Assembly (NCBI RefSeq): GCF_016924835.1
Contig: NZ_CP070480.1
Location: forward strand, 496,001 to 560,000
From: Rothia sp. ZJ932
GTDB taxonomy: Bacteria > Actinomycetota > Actinomycetes > Actinomycetales > Micrococcaceae
Length of the DNA: 64,000 nucleotides
Direction of reading: 5' to 3'
The translations under genes and the position numbers were made by a program. This document shows positions 47,028 to 56,015 of this stretch, piece after piece; position 1 is the stretch's first letter, and each line of letters begins with the position of its first letter. The notes below the pieces were generated by a model. It was not told the origin of the DNA. It did not search any database and saw nothing but the letters and a program-made list of their open reading frames with translations.

Positions 47028-47957
47028 CTAGCTTGCCCTTTTGATGTTGCCACTGCGGACGCGCGTACGCATCACCGCGTCTGCGAGGAAGAGGGCGACT
47101 GCCACCCAGACCAGGCTGAAGCCAATCCAGCGTGCTGGGCTCATTTCTTCACCAAAAATGAACAGTGCAATGAAGAACTGAATGGTAGGGGTGGCGTACT
47201 GAATAATGCCGATCAGCGAGAGCGGGAGATTGGCTGCAGCCACCGCGAAGCAGAGAAGGGGAATAGCGGTCACGATGCCAGAGAGAGCCAGAATAAAAGC
47301 GTGGGTGGTGCCGTTACTGGTGAAAGAGAGCGAACTTTGGATGCCGATAAATCCTAAGACGGTTAGGGCGAGGGGACTGAGCACTAGCGTCTCTGCGGTC
47401 AGCGAGTTGATGGCGCTCACTCCGTGCCCCAGCTGAGATTTAACCAGCCCGTAGAGACCAAAGCTAAAGGCAAGACCCAATGCAATCCAGGGTACCTGAC
47501 CGTAGAGTAGCGCCATCGTGGTAACAGCGACTGCGGCAACCACCACCGCAATCCATTGCAACGGACGCAACCGTTCGCCCAGAACCATCACTCCCAAAAG
47601 CACTGCAACCAGCGGGTTAATGAAGTAACCGAGTGACGCTTCGAGGGTGTTACCGCTGGTGACGGCGATAACGTAGAAAAGCCAGTTGGAGCCAATGAGC
47701 AAACCGGCTATTAGCATACGAACCATCATCGACCCGCGGCGCACTAAAGCAAAGAGGCTACGGTAACTGCCAGCCACCGTCAGAATGAGAGCGCAGAACA
47801 CCAGGGAGAAAATGATGCGCCAGGCTACAACTTCGAGGGCACTTGCTGGTTGAGTCAGTACAAAGTAGAGGGGGAAGAGTCCCCATAAACCGTAGGCACC
47901 GGCAATAGCTATCAGCCCTTTACGGGTATCACGTTGATGCTCAACGAACCTGCTCAT
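47028..47957 (-). CDS. rarD: RarD-type EamA permease
   Basis: A 309-residue drug/metabolite-superfamily permease with ten helices. The N-terminal region KGLIAIAGAYGLWGLFPLYF and the segment TSGNTLEASLGYFINPL are characteristic of RarD. The substrate of RarD proteins is unknown (the name comes from chloramphenicol sensitivity). Monocistronic. Confidence 0.88.
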   Translation of the reverse strand: MSRFVEHQRDTRKGLIAIAGAYGLWGLFPLYFVLTQPASALEVVAWRIIFSLVFCALILTVAGSYRSLFALVRRGSMMVRMLIAGLLIGSNWLFYVIAVTSGNTLEASLGYFINPLVAVLLGVMVLGERLRPLQWIAVVVAAVAVTTMALLYGQVPWIALGLAFSFGLYGLVKSQLGHGVSAINSLTAETLVLSPLALTVLGFIGIQSSLSFTSNGTTHAFILALSGIVTAIPLLCFAVAAANLPLSLIGIIQYATPTIQFFIALFIFGEEMSPARWIGFSLVWVAVALFLADAVMRTRVRSGNIKRAS

Positions 47958-48066
47958 GCTTTTGACTCTTTCATCAAAGACCTATTTTTCTTTTAGAACA
48001 GCTACAGATATACGTTTTAGTCTCTCACGGATTCTTTCACCCCACGGGGTGTGTTCTTCTCATGAT

Positions 48067-48111
48067 AAAAACCCCCGGCACCCGCACTGAGGCAGTGCAG
48101 ATACCGGGGGT
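48067..48111 (-). terminator. Intrinsic terminator of the DUF6882-like gene
   Basis: On the minus strand ACCCCCGG pairs with CCGGGGGT around a GCACTG/CAGTGC inner stem, followed by TTTTTATC. Confidence 0.85.
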
Positions 48112-48134
48112 AATAACCCTGTGGGAGGTGTTTT

Positions 48135-49487
48135 TTACAGTCCGAAGAAGCGTGAGAAGAAGCCCTTCTTCTCTTTCTTCTGCTCTGCTTCGGGCTCAAC
48201 ATCTTCGCGTTCTTTGCGCTCAGCAGCCAAATCGGGTGCATCTCCTGCAACGCGGAAGGCTGCGGGCTTGTAACCGCGGCGCTTCTCCTCGGAGTCAACG
48301 ACTTCGTAGTCGTTTGATTCGACGGTCTCAGTTTCAAGAACCTCGGTATCGTCGATCTGCTCATCGCTACGATCGTTAGCTGCGGGTTCTTCAACCTGTT
48401 CTGCCGGTAGCGAGTTGGTGGTGACGCGTCCGGGCTGAATATCTTCGCTGGGTGCCTGGTTGTAGGGTTCTTCCACTTCGGTGTAGACACGGTCGGTGGT
48501 GGTAGTGCCCTCAACGTTTTCAGCTTCGCGTGCAGCGGCAAGTTCAGCTTCTCGTTCTGCCTTTTCGCGTTCAGCGCGGGCGGCTTCTTCGCGTGCTTCA
48601 GCTTCTTTCTGACGCTGTGCTGCTTCACGTTCGGCAGTTGCCTGAGCATCATCCTGCTCACGTTCTGCCTTCTCGCGTGCCTCCTGCTCGGCGCGCGCTG
48701 AGGTTTGTGCTGAGGCTTCGGCGGCTGCAATGTTCTCAACTTCTGAACGCTCGCTACGCAACTGCTCACGTAAGGACGCGGCGTGGGCGGCGCAACGGTT
48801 AAGTTCTGAGGCATCGACGGTGGGTTCTGCTGCTTCAATGCCAGAAATCTTACCCTCGTCGAACCACAGGCGGAGGGCACCGTCAGAGGCGGTGATCACT
48901 GCGGTTGCTTCGGTGTCCCACGCGATGTGAGCGCCACGCAGGCGTGCGTAGGAGTCTACTGCCTTAAGGTGGTTGACCGCGGTGCCGGTCTGCAGCGCCT
49001 GAGCCATGACCCGTCCCATGCGGTTAACGGTGGGTGCCTCAAGCTCTAGCAGATCGCCATCAAGCAGAATCCATGCGCGGACGCCGGGGCCTACCTGGAC
49101 GGGGTAGTGGGCGTAAACGCCGGTGAGAGTTTTAGCTGCTAGTGCTAGACGGCGGGCAAGACCATCTTTGAGGGTGAGTTCGTCGGTGGTGAGCTCATCA
49201 ATAGAGTGCTGAGCACCGCCCTCACGGGTCTGGATTGCCGGTGCTACAACAGCGTCGGGGAAGTAACCCAGTTCTTTCCATGACCAGATCCAGGTACCGC
49301 GTGATTCAGACTCGGTGCCTAAAAGGTAGGGGTTAAGGGTTACGGAATTATCAGCTTCCAGGGTGAAAGACGGAGCTGAGAAGTCCACTGACCAGTCTGA
49401 GTCGCCGGTCAGCTCAGCCAGGCGCGCCTGGTATTCGGTGGAGATAAAGATTGATTCGTCAATCAAATCCTGCAAAGTTTTCATCAT
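48135..49487 (-). CDS. DUF6882-like protein with coiled-coil and acidic tail
   Basis: A 450-residue cytoplasmic protein. Residues 1-220 look like DUF6882 (WIWSWKELGYFPDAV and repeated ALDSYARLRGA-type helices). Residues 225-315 are a highly charged, probably coiled-coil stretch of repeated A/E/R heptads. The rest is acidic and disordered, ending in KGFFSRFFGL. DUF6882 proteins are sometimes found with contact-toxin immunity proteins, but no toxin is seen here. The ending resembles short motifs in the ArsR- and GntR-type proteins at 6-9 kb. Divergent from the SseB-like gene. Start may be the second Met (49484). Confidence 0.65.
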   Translation of the reverse strand: MMKTLQDLIDESIFISTEYQARLAELTGDSDWSVDFSAPSFTLEADNSVTLNPYLLGTESESRGTWIWSWKELGYFPDAVVAPAIQTREGGAQHSIDELTTDELTLKDGLARRLALAAKTLTGVYAHYPVQVGPGVRAWILLDGDLLELEAPTVNRMGRVMAQALQTGTAVNHLKAVDSYARLRGAHIAWDTEATAVITASDGALRLWFDEGKISGIEAAEPTVDASELNRCAAHAASLREQLRSERSEVENIAAAEASAQTSARAEQEAREKAEREQDDAQATAEREAAQRQKEAEAREEAARAEREKAEREAELAAAREAENVEGTTTTDRVYTEVEEPYNQAPSEDIQPGRVTTNSLPAEQVEEPAANDRSDEQIDDTEVLETETVESNDYEVVDSEEKRRGYKPAAFRVAGDAPDLAAERKEREDVEPEAEQKKEKKGFFSRFFGL

Positions 49488-49689
49488 GTGCTTAAGGCTA
49501 CCAATCTTTTAAGGCAGTTTAGAAATAAGTACAGGGCTTAGGGCTAAGAATGAACAGATTTCATTCTTTGGTGTAGGTGCTCTGGAATGTCATTTGAAGG
49601 GTGTCATTGCCGCAACCCGTTTGAAGGGGGGTATACATATAGAATTAAAGATACTTAAATGCCCGCCTACTGAAAGCTATTGAGTACTG

Positions 49690-50994
49690 ATGAATCCTCG
49701 TTTTGCTGTTTCTGAAAGAGAGCGCCATTTGCAAGACTCGCTGAATGCTGTGGGTAGCTGGATGCTGGCGAACTGCGCAGAGACCGAGTGGAACAAACTG
49801 GTTCTTGAGGTCAAACCTGCAGGGGAGAGCTTTTTTACGCGCTTGACCCGCAGTTTTGAAGACCGTGATATTCCCGGTCAGCCGCAGCTACTGGATGAAG
49901 AAGATTTTATTACTGAGGAGCTTCATCGACTGCAGCATGCTGCTTACGATGAGCACGAGGGGAGCTGGTTCTCAGCAACTATTATTGTTGCGGCAAAGGG
50001 CTGGCCCAGCCCCAGCTTTCAAGTAGGGGCAGCCTACAACCGCGCGGGCGAACCCAGTAACTGGGAGGGCGAGGGCGGTATCAGCAACCGCGACATCCGT
50101 GTTCATCTTGAGAAGTTCCCCCGTACCTCTCCTCACCCCGCCTGGGTCGATCTTCGTTTGAAGAAGAGTCGCAGCGTTCCCATTGCTGATCTTGATGAGC
50201 AGAAGGTACCCAACTCTTATCTGGTAGAGGCTTTGAGAGAGTTCGGTGCTGAGCGTACTGAGCGTGCCCTGGTAAATGTGGCGCGTCAGATGCTTAGCGG
50301 TGATGTCTTTTTGGATGCGACTGACTCTGAGTTCGTGCCTGAGGGAGATAACCCGTGGGGTCCCGAGACCAGGGTGGTGTACTCTGTCATTCGCTTGGCT
50401 GATTACCGAGCGCTGTGCGTCTTCTCCTCAGCAGATACGGCACTTGCTTCTCACCGTGAAAAGGGTAGGGAGGGCACCCCCGTACTGACTCGCGAAGCCA
50501 GCATGAAAGTGTTCTTGGATGTGCTCAGCCGTGAGGATCTCAACATGCTGGTGATTGATCCGGGAACCGCCCACATGTGCATTATCGAAGAACCGCAGAT
50601 TCAATGGCTCTTGCAGGTGCCCTCTAACGCCGCAGCTAAAAACGCGCTGATGAAGCAGAACATGCAGGCGCTCCTGTCTGCCCTCGCCGCGCCCAGCGCT
50701 TTCTTGCTCACCGCTGTGGCACCAGACAACCTTGAAGGTACCCCGCTGATGGTGGAAGAAGAAGACGGACGCGCTCTGCTGACCTTTACTTCGGCGGCCG
50801 AGGCGTCAGCTCTTGACCCCACCCTTGAGGTGCGCTCGGCTCAAGCAACGGATATCTTAGAGTTCGCCGTAGCGAGCGGGGCTGATTACGTCAAAGTCAA
50901 TGCGCTCAACCCCACCGCAACCCTGCCCATTGCTCAGGTGCGCGATCTTATTGACCTGATTCAAGCAGCACGTATTACTGATTCCCAAAAGTAA
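49690..50994 (+). CDS. SseB-domain protein with extra N-terminal domain
   Basis: A 434-residue protein. About 1-160 is an unassigned alpha/beta domain (WFSATIIVAAKGWPSPSFQV), vaguely like YezG/DUF600 immunity folds. About 185-315 and 320-430 are two SseB-type units (VVYSVIRLADYRALCVFSS; ALLTFTSAAEASA). SseB proteins are of unknown function; in actinobacteria many sit near polymorphic-toxin or secretion loci. It is divergent from the DUF6882-like gene and 13 bases before the MMPL transporter, so cotranscription with the latter is likely. Confidence 0.7.
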   Translation: MNPRFAVSERERHLQDSLNAVGSWMLANCAETEWNKLVLEVKPAGESFFTRLTRSFEDRDIPGQPQLLDEEDFITEELHRLQHAAYDEHEGSWFSATIIVAAKGWPSPSFQVGAAYNRAGEPSNWEGEGGISNRDIRVHLEKFPRTSPHPAWVDLRLKKSRSVPIADLDEQKVPNSYLVEALREFGAERTERALVNVARQMLSGDVFLDATDSEFVPEGDNPWGPETRVVYSVIRLADYRALCVFSSADTALASHREKGREGTPVLTREASMKVFLDVLSREDLNMLVIDPGTAHMCIIEEPQIQWLLQVPSNAAAKNALMKQNMQALLSALAAPSAFLLTAVAPDNLEGTPLMVEEEDGRALLTFTSAAEASALDPTLEVRSAQATDILEFAVASGADYVKVNALNPTATLPIAQVRDLIDLIQAARITDSQK

Positions 50995-51007
50995 GAGAGA
51001 AAACCTC

Positions 51008-53407
51008 GTGGAACATCTTCTAGCGCGAATAGGTAGTGCTTCGGCGCGCCGGGCTAAAACAGTGCTGGCTGTCTGGCTTGTGGTGTTGGCGGTGGCAGGT
51101 GTTCTTGCCCTGACAATTGCCCGCGGTGCCACCAGCAACTACACCATTCCAGGAGCTGATTTTCAGCGGGTCACCGACCAGCTGCACGCTGCTCTGCCAG
51201 AAACGGGGGAGAGCTCTGGTTTAGTTGCCCTCCGTACAGAGGGAGCAGTCTTCACCGAGCAGCAGAAGCAGGGTTTCGCTGCGGTCCGGTCAGAGATTGA
51301 AGCATTAGAAACTGTCGCCTCGGTTTCTGACCCCTTTGTCACCCAAGCACAGCTTGATGAGCAACGAGCCCAAGTTGAGGGTGCCCCTGCCCAAATCTCT
51401 GATGCCCAGCGTCAAATCGACGAGGGGCGTATCGCTGTGGATCAGGCGCGTGAAGATTTGCCCGATGTGCCCGATGCGGTACTAGATACCATAGCTCCCG
51501 GCGCTCTTGATGAGATCAATGATAGGTCTGCTGAACTCGACACTGCCCAGTCGCAGGTCGATGGGCAGCGTGCGTCCTTGGAGCCTGCTCAGCGTGCTCT
51601 GGAACTTGCCGGAGACACTCGCACCGTCAGTGAAGATAACACTGTTGCGTTGGTCAATGTAACACTGAGCGAAGATATCTACTCGATGAATGCTGATGAT
51701 CGAGAGCAGATTCTTGAGGCATTTGAAGCCTTAGAAACATCGCAGCTTGAGGTTAACTTCTCGAACGAACTGGTGCAGGATGTTTCAGAAGTGTTTGGCG
51801 CTTCTGAGGCTATCGGCCTTATGGTAGCGATGGTTGTTTTGTTGGTGACCCTGGCATCAGTGGTGGCAGCGGGTCTGCCGCTGGTGGTTGCTTTGATTGG
51901 TTGCGGCATTGGCGTGGGTCTGGTGTACGCTAGCACCTCGTTTGTGTCGATGACCGCCACCGACCCTGTGCTGGCGCTAATGTTGGGTCTGGGCGTTGGT
52001 ATTGACTACGCGCTTTTGATTCTGCACCGATTCCGCGAAGCTCGCGTTGAAGGACGCGCGAAGGTTGAGGCGATTGCTGAAGCCAACGCTACTGCCGGGC
52101 ACGCAGTGCTTTTCGCGGGCATGACCAATATTATTGCTCTGGGCGCTTTGAGCGTAACCGGTGTTCCCTTCTTAGCGGTCATGGGCTTTGCTGGCTCCTT
52201 TGCCGTTGCGGTGGTGATTGCAGTGGCGTTGACGCTCACCCCCGCATTGCTCTCTTTGCTTGATACCAAACTGCTTTCTGCTCAACAGAGGCAGATGCTT
52301 GCTTCGGGGCGCACCGCTGAAGAATCCCGCTCTCTCAAACTTGAACGAGCCAACCGCGGTTGGGGTGCCTTCGTCACCCGCCATCCTTGGCTGATGACTT
52401 TTGCTTCTCTGAGTGTTCTAGCGCTGGCGATTATTCCCGCAGGTTCTTTGCGCCTGGGTCTGCCCGATGGATCATATCAGCAAGCTGATTCTACCGCTTT
52501 CAAAACCTATGACGCGGTAAAAGAACACTTCGGTGAAGGTCGCAACGGTACCATCGCGGCGGTAGTACACGATGATTCAGCAACCGATAGCGAAGCGATG
52601 CGGGCTGTTGCTACTGACGTGGCAGAGAACCTGAAAATCGAAGGAATTACCTCCGCCTCTGTGAGCGCTATTAGCGAAGATTCCCATACTGCGCTTGTCA
52701 CCCTGATCCCCACCGAAGGTCCCAACTCAGAATCAACGGTGAACACCGTACACAAACTGAGCGAACACGCTGAGAAACTCGAAACCGAGCGTGACCTACA
52801 GGTTGGTCTGACCGGTCAAACGGTTGCGAATATTGAAATTTCTGAGCGCATCATGGCAGCAATTCCGGTGTACTTATCGGTGGTTGTGGCGCTGTCGCTC
52901 TTGCTTATGGGCTTCGTGTTCCGTTCTGTTCTGATTCCGCTCATGGCAACCGTCGGCTTTCTCATGTCTACCCTGGCTAGCTTCGGCGCCGTGGTGGCTG
53001 TCTACCAGTGGGGGTGGGGAGCCGACATCTTCGGTGTTGCACAGCCCGGTCCGATCCTTGCCTTCCTGCCTATTCTGCTGGTCGGTATTCTCTTCGGTCT
53101 GTCGGTGGACTACCAAATCTTCATCGTTTCAGGTATGCAGGACGCCCGCCGCGCAGGCTTTACGGCTCGTGAAGCGGTGCGCGTGGGCTATCGAACAGGT
53201 GGCGCTGTGGTCACCGCCTGTGGCGTCATCATGATCTCGGTATTCGCGGGCTTCGTATTCTCGCACCTCACCGTTGTGCGTCCCATCGGTTTCGCCCTCG
53301 CCTTGGGCGTAGCCATGGATGCCTTCTTGGTACGCACCACCTTCATACCGGCAACCATGCATCTGCTGGGCGAAAAGGCGTGGTGGCTGCCGAGGCGTAA
53401 GAAGTAG
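51008..53407 (+). CDS. MMPL/RND family transporter
   Basis: A 799-residue transporter with twelve helices in two halves. Each half carries a large extracytoplasmic loop; the first has a coiled-coil stretch (about residues 120-200). Proton-relay motifs are visible in helix 4 (GVGIDYALLILHRFREA) and helix 10 (LSVDYQIFIVSGMQDAR). Such proteins export lipids or drugs; the substrate is unknown. It starts at a GTG after GAGAGAAAA. Confidence 0.9.
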   Translation: MEHLLARIGSASARRAKTVLAVWLVVLAVAGVLALTIARGATSNYTIPGADFQRVTDQLHAALPETGESSGLVALRTEGAVFTEQQKQGFAAVRSEIEALETVASVSDPFVTQAQLDEQRAQVEGAPAQISDAQRQIDEGRIAVDQAREDLPDVPDAVLDTIAPGALDEINDRSAELDTAQSQVDGQRASLEPAQRALELAGDTRTVSEDNTVALVNVTLSEDIYSMNADDREQILEAFEALETSQLEVNFSNELVQDVSEVFGASEAIGLMVAMVVLLVTLASVVAAGLPLVVALIGCGIGVGLVYASTSFVSMTATDPVLALMLGLGVGIDYALLILHRFREARVEGRAKVEAIAEANATAGHAVLFAGMTNIIALGALSVTGVPFLAVMGFAGSFAVAVVIAVALTLTPALLSLLDTKLLSAQQRQMLASGRTAEESRSLKLERANRGWGAFVTRHPWLMTFASLSVLALAIIPAGSLRLGLPDGSYQQADSTAFKTYDAVKEHFGEGRNGTIAAVVHDDSATDSEAMRAVATDVAENLKIEGITSASVSAISEDSHTALVTLIPTEGPNSESTVNTVHKLSEHAEKLETERDLQVGLTGQTVANIEISERIMAAIPVYLSVVVALSLLLMGFVFRSVLIPLMATVGFLMSTLASFGAVVAVYQWGWGADIFGVAQPGPILAFLPILLVGILFGLSVDYQIFIVSGMQDARRAGFTAREAVRVGYRTGGAVVTACGVIMISVFAGFVFSHLTVVRPIGFALALGVAMDAFLVRTTFIPATMHLLGEKAWWLPRRKK

Positions 53408-53491
53408 CAAAAAGCTGACTGGTCCACCGCACGCATCCTGCCTGTGCAGTGAGCTAGTAGCTGCCGCCTGAACCTGAAACACCCGCACAAC

Positions 53492-53545
53492 AAAAACCGC
53501 CCGGTGCCTCCTTGAATTTGTATCAAGGACGCACCGGGCGGTTTA
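53492..53545. terminator. Intrinsic terminator after the MMPL gene
   Basis: AAACCGCCCGGTGC pairs with GCACCGGGCGGTTT around an inner CTTGA/TCAAG stem, followed by ATTG. Confidence 0.88.
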
Positions 53546-53631
53546 TTGCTGAGGAATAGCTAGGCTATCATCATCTCAGGTAACCCGCAGATCGCTTCTT
53601 AGGGGGTCTGGGGAGCAGATTCATCTGCTTT

Positions 53632-55110
53632 CTAGTTGTTGTTCTTCCACGCTTCACGTACGCGAGCACCCAGCTCTTCGTGTACTGAATCCCAGTACTT
53701 GAAAGCGCGTTCACGGATCTCGTCTGAAACAACAGCACCTACGTGACCGGCGATATTATCAACCAGACGTGCCTGAGCAGCATTGTCCAGAACCTCAGCG
53801 TAGAGGGCACGTGCCTGACCGAAGTCATCGTCCTCAGCATGCAAGCTAGCAGCTGAGCGTACCAGTTCACCGTCGAAGTCCCAGCCAACGTTCTCTTCAT
53901 GAGCCTTCACAGGATCAGCGTGCGGGCCATCGAATGAGTTGGGTGCGTACACCGGAATTGAAGGATCATTGAAGGTGTAGCGCATAGCGCCTTCCTTCGA
54001 GTAAGTATTCAGCTGCGCGTTCTTGGGGAAGTTCACGGGCAGGTCAGCGAAGTTGGTGCCTACACGGTAACGGTGCGCATCGGGGTAGGAGAAGATACGA
54101 CCGAGCAGCATCTTATCGGGGGACGCCGCAATGCCGGGAACAAAGTTGCTCGGTGAGAAAGCAGCCTGCTCAATCTGAGCGAAGAAGTTCTGCGGGTTCT
54201 GGTTCAGGGTCATCTTACCGACCTTGATCAGCGGGTAATCACCGTGAGGCCATACCTTAGTCAAGTCGAAGGGGTTGAAGCGGTAGGTCTTCGCATCCTC
54301 GAAAGGCATTACCTGAACGTAGAGGGTCCATGAGGGGAACTCGCCGCGCTCAATCGCCTCGTACAAATCCTGACGGTGGTAGTCAGCATTCGCACCTGCC
54401 AGACGCTCAGCTTCATTACCGGTGAGGAAGTCGTTGCCCTGGTCAGTCTTGAAGTGGTACTTAACCCAGAAACGCTCGCCCTCAGCATTGATCCACTGGT
54501 AAGTGTGTGAACCAAAACCGTCCATGTGACGCAGGGTTGCGGGAATACCGCGGTCACCCATCAACCAGGTTACCTGGTGAGCTGATTCGGGGCGCAGGCT
54601 CCAAAAATCCCACTGCATATCGTTGTTACGCAGACCGTTACCGGGCAGGCGCTTCTGCGAACGAATGAAGTCGGGGAACTTGATAGCATCACGGATGAAG
54701 AAGATCGGGGTGTTGTTACCCACGAGGTCATAGTTGCCCTCGGTGGTGTAGAACTTGATTGCAAAACCGCGGGGGTCACGCCAAGTATCGGGTGAACCCT
54801 GCTCACCAGCAACAGTTGAGAAGCGAATCAGCATCTCAGTTGAAACACCGGGCTGGAACAGTGCAGCCTTGGTGTACTTTGAAACGTCTTCGGTGGTCTC
54901 AAAAACACCGAATGCGCCAGTACCCTTAGCGTGAACTACACGCTCGGGCACACGCTCGCGGTTGAACTGTGCGAGCTTCTCAACGGTGTATACGTCGTGC
55001 AGTACAACGGGGCCGTCGTTACCAACGGTCAGCGAGTCGTTGTCTGAGGCAACGGGGGCACCTGAGTTGGTGGTAGTGAATGAACCGGGCTTGATGGGAT
55101 TCTCGGTCAT
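53632..55110 (-). CDS. katA: Catalase (haem, clade 3 type)
   Basis: A 492-residue monofunctional haem catalase that dismutates hydrogen peroxide. The distal His lies in [15 protein letters not shown] near residue 55, the Asn in [10 protein letters not shown] near 128 and the proximal haem Tyr in [14 protein letters not shown] near 335. I start at the ATG at 55110 because AAGGAG lies six bases upstream; an ATG at 55116 abuts that site and a far upstream start runs into fur. It follows a Fur-family gene on the same strand, as in furA-kat units, so peroxide regulation is likely. Confidence 0.95.
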   Translation of the reverse strand: MTENPIKPGSFTTTNSGAPVASDNDSLTVGNDGPVVLHDVYTVEKLAQFNRERVPERVVHAKGTGAFGVFETTEDVSKYTKAALFQPGVSTEMLIRFSTVAGEQGSPDTWRDPRGFAIKFYTTEGNYDLVGNNTPIFFIRDAIKFPDFIRSQKRLPGNGLRNNDMQWDFWSLRPESAHQVTWLMGDRGIPATLRHMDGFGSHTYQWINAEGERFWVKYHFKTDQGNDFLTGNEAERLAGANADYHRQDLYEAIERGEFPSWTLYVQVMPFEDAKTYRFNPFDLTKVWPHGDYPLIKVGKMTLNQNPQNFFAQIEQAAFSPSNFVPGIAASPDKMLLGRIFSYPDAHRYRVGTNFADLPVNFPKNAQLNTYSKEGAMRYTFNDPSIPVYAPNSFDGPHADPVKAHEENVGWDFDGELVRSAASLHAEDDDFGQARALYAEVLDNAAQARLVDNIAGHVGAVVSDEIRERAFKYWDSVHEELGARVREAWKNNN

Positions 55111-55211
55111 CGTCATCTCCTTATTAGTGTGATGATGCATTGAGTTCTCAATGCGTTTTACCGCATCCGGTGCTTGCAATAAGTACCGGTGACGCAGATA
55201 AATCTGTGACG

Positions 55212-55700
55212 CTACTGTGAGGTAGCGAGTTGGTTCTGGCAGTTGGCACAAATTCCGCGGTAAATGACGTCCGCGCTGAGCAGCTGCATGCCGTGGCTCT
55301 GTTCAGGGGTGAGGCAGGGAGCATGACCTACTGTGCATTCAACGTCTTCTACCGTGAGGCATTTGATGCACAGAGCATGGTGGTGGTTATCGCCCGTGCG
55401 TGTCTCGTAGAGGGCGGGGGTACCGGGAGGCTGGAACTTTCGCAGCATCTCGATGTCGACAAGATCAGCCAGCACTACATAAACAGATTGCACGGTGATG
55501 CTGGGCAATTCTTGGCGCACGGCATCGACAATAGCTTCTGCCGTTGAATGCGGTGAACGGTGTACAGCATCAAGTACGGCAAGGCGCTGTTTAGTAACGC
55601 GCCTGCCCTGGGTACGCAACCCGGCAGTCCACCCTAAACGAACCTCGTCCGTGACGGGGGAGTTGTGGGTAGTACTGAGTGTCGCTGTTAATGAAGGCAT
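55212..55700 (-). CDS. Fur family regulator (FurA/PerR-like)
   Basis: A 162-residue Fur protein: winged helix ([22 protein letters not shown]), metal site [10 protein letters not shown], and a second cysteine pair in GICANCQ for structural zinc. The position directly upstream of katA suggests a peroxide- or iron-responsive repressor of that gene. The minus-strand -10 (TATGCT) lies six bases before the ATG, so the mRNA may be leaderless. An inverted repeat at 55714-55736 just upstream of it is a good autoregulatory operator. Confidence 0.9.
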   Translation of the reverse strand: MPSLTATLSTTHNSPVTDEVRLGWTAGLRTQGRRVTKQRLAVLDAVHRSPHSTAEAIVDAVRQELPSITVQSVYVVLADLVDIEMLRKFQPPGTPALYETRTGDNHHHALCIKCLTVEDVECTVGHAPCLTPEQSHGMQLLSADVIYRGICANCQNQLATSQ

Positions 55701-55713
55701 ACCCCCAGCATAC

Positions 55714-55736
55714 TTATTCTGAGTAGTTCACAATAA
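55714..55736. promoter_or_regulatory. Candidate Fur/PerR operator
   Basis: TTATTCTG and CACAATAA form 8-base arms (7 matching) around 7 bases, immediately upstream of the -10 box of the Fur-family gene (minus-strand TATGCT at 55707-55712), over the -35 region. Placement and AT-rich symmetry fit autorepression. Confidence 0.55.
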
Positions 55737-55927
55737 ATGCGACACGGAAAGTTACAACCTTTCGCACTATTTTCTCCGCACACTTCAACGTGCTCACCCC
55801 CGATAACCGCGGTATCACTGCACTAGAAAAACGAAGGAGCCCCCCGCCCCCTCCCCACATATGCGGTAGAGAATAAAACGTAAATTTCTAGGAATACCCT
55901 GTCAATACTGATAAATTTAAGAACCCC

Positions 55928-55960
55928 CCATACCCCTGCACAAAAATCCATACCCTTGCA
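55928..55960 (+). promoter_or_regulatory. Pair of 13-base direct repeats upstream of the sigma/anti-sigma fusion
   Basis: CCATACCCCTGCA (55928-55940) and CCATACCCTTGCA (55948-55960) differ at one base and are spaced exactly 20 bases apart, two helical turns, which would place two proteins on the same DNA face. They lie 56-88 bases before the ATG. Confidence 0.5.
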
Positions 55961-56015
55961 ATGCTGGTGCAATCAATAACCCAGAACCACCATTGATGCT
56001 ACGACGAACGCATAC

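Noticed and set aside
48017-48880. 287-codon frame on the minus strand inside the DUF6882-like gene
   Set aside because: It is a different frame of the repetitive coiled-coil and acidic coding sequence, with unnatural Arg/Lys/Pro-rich product; a shadow.
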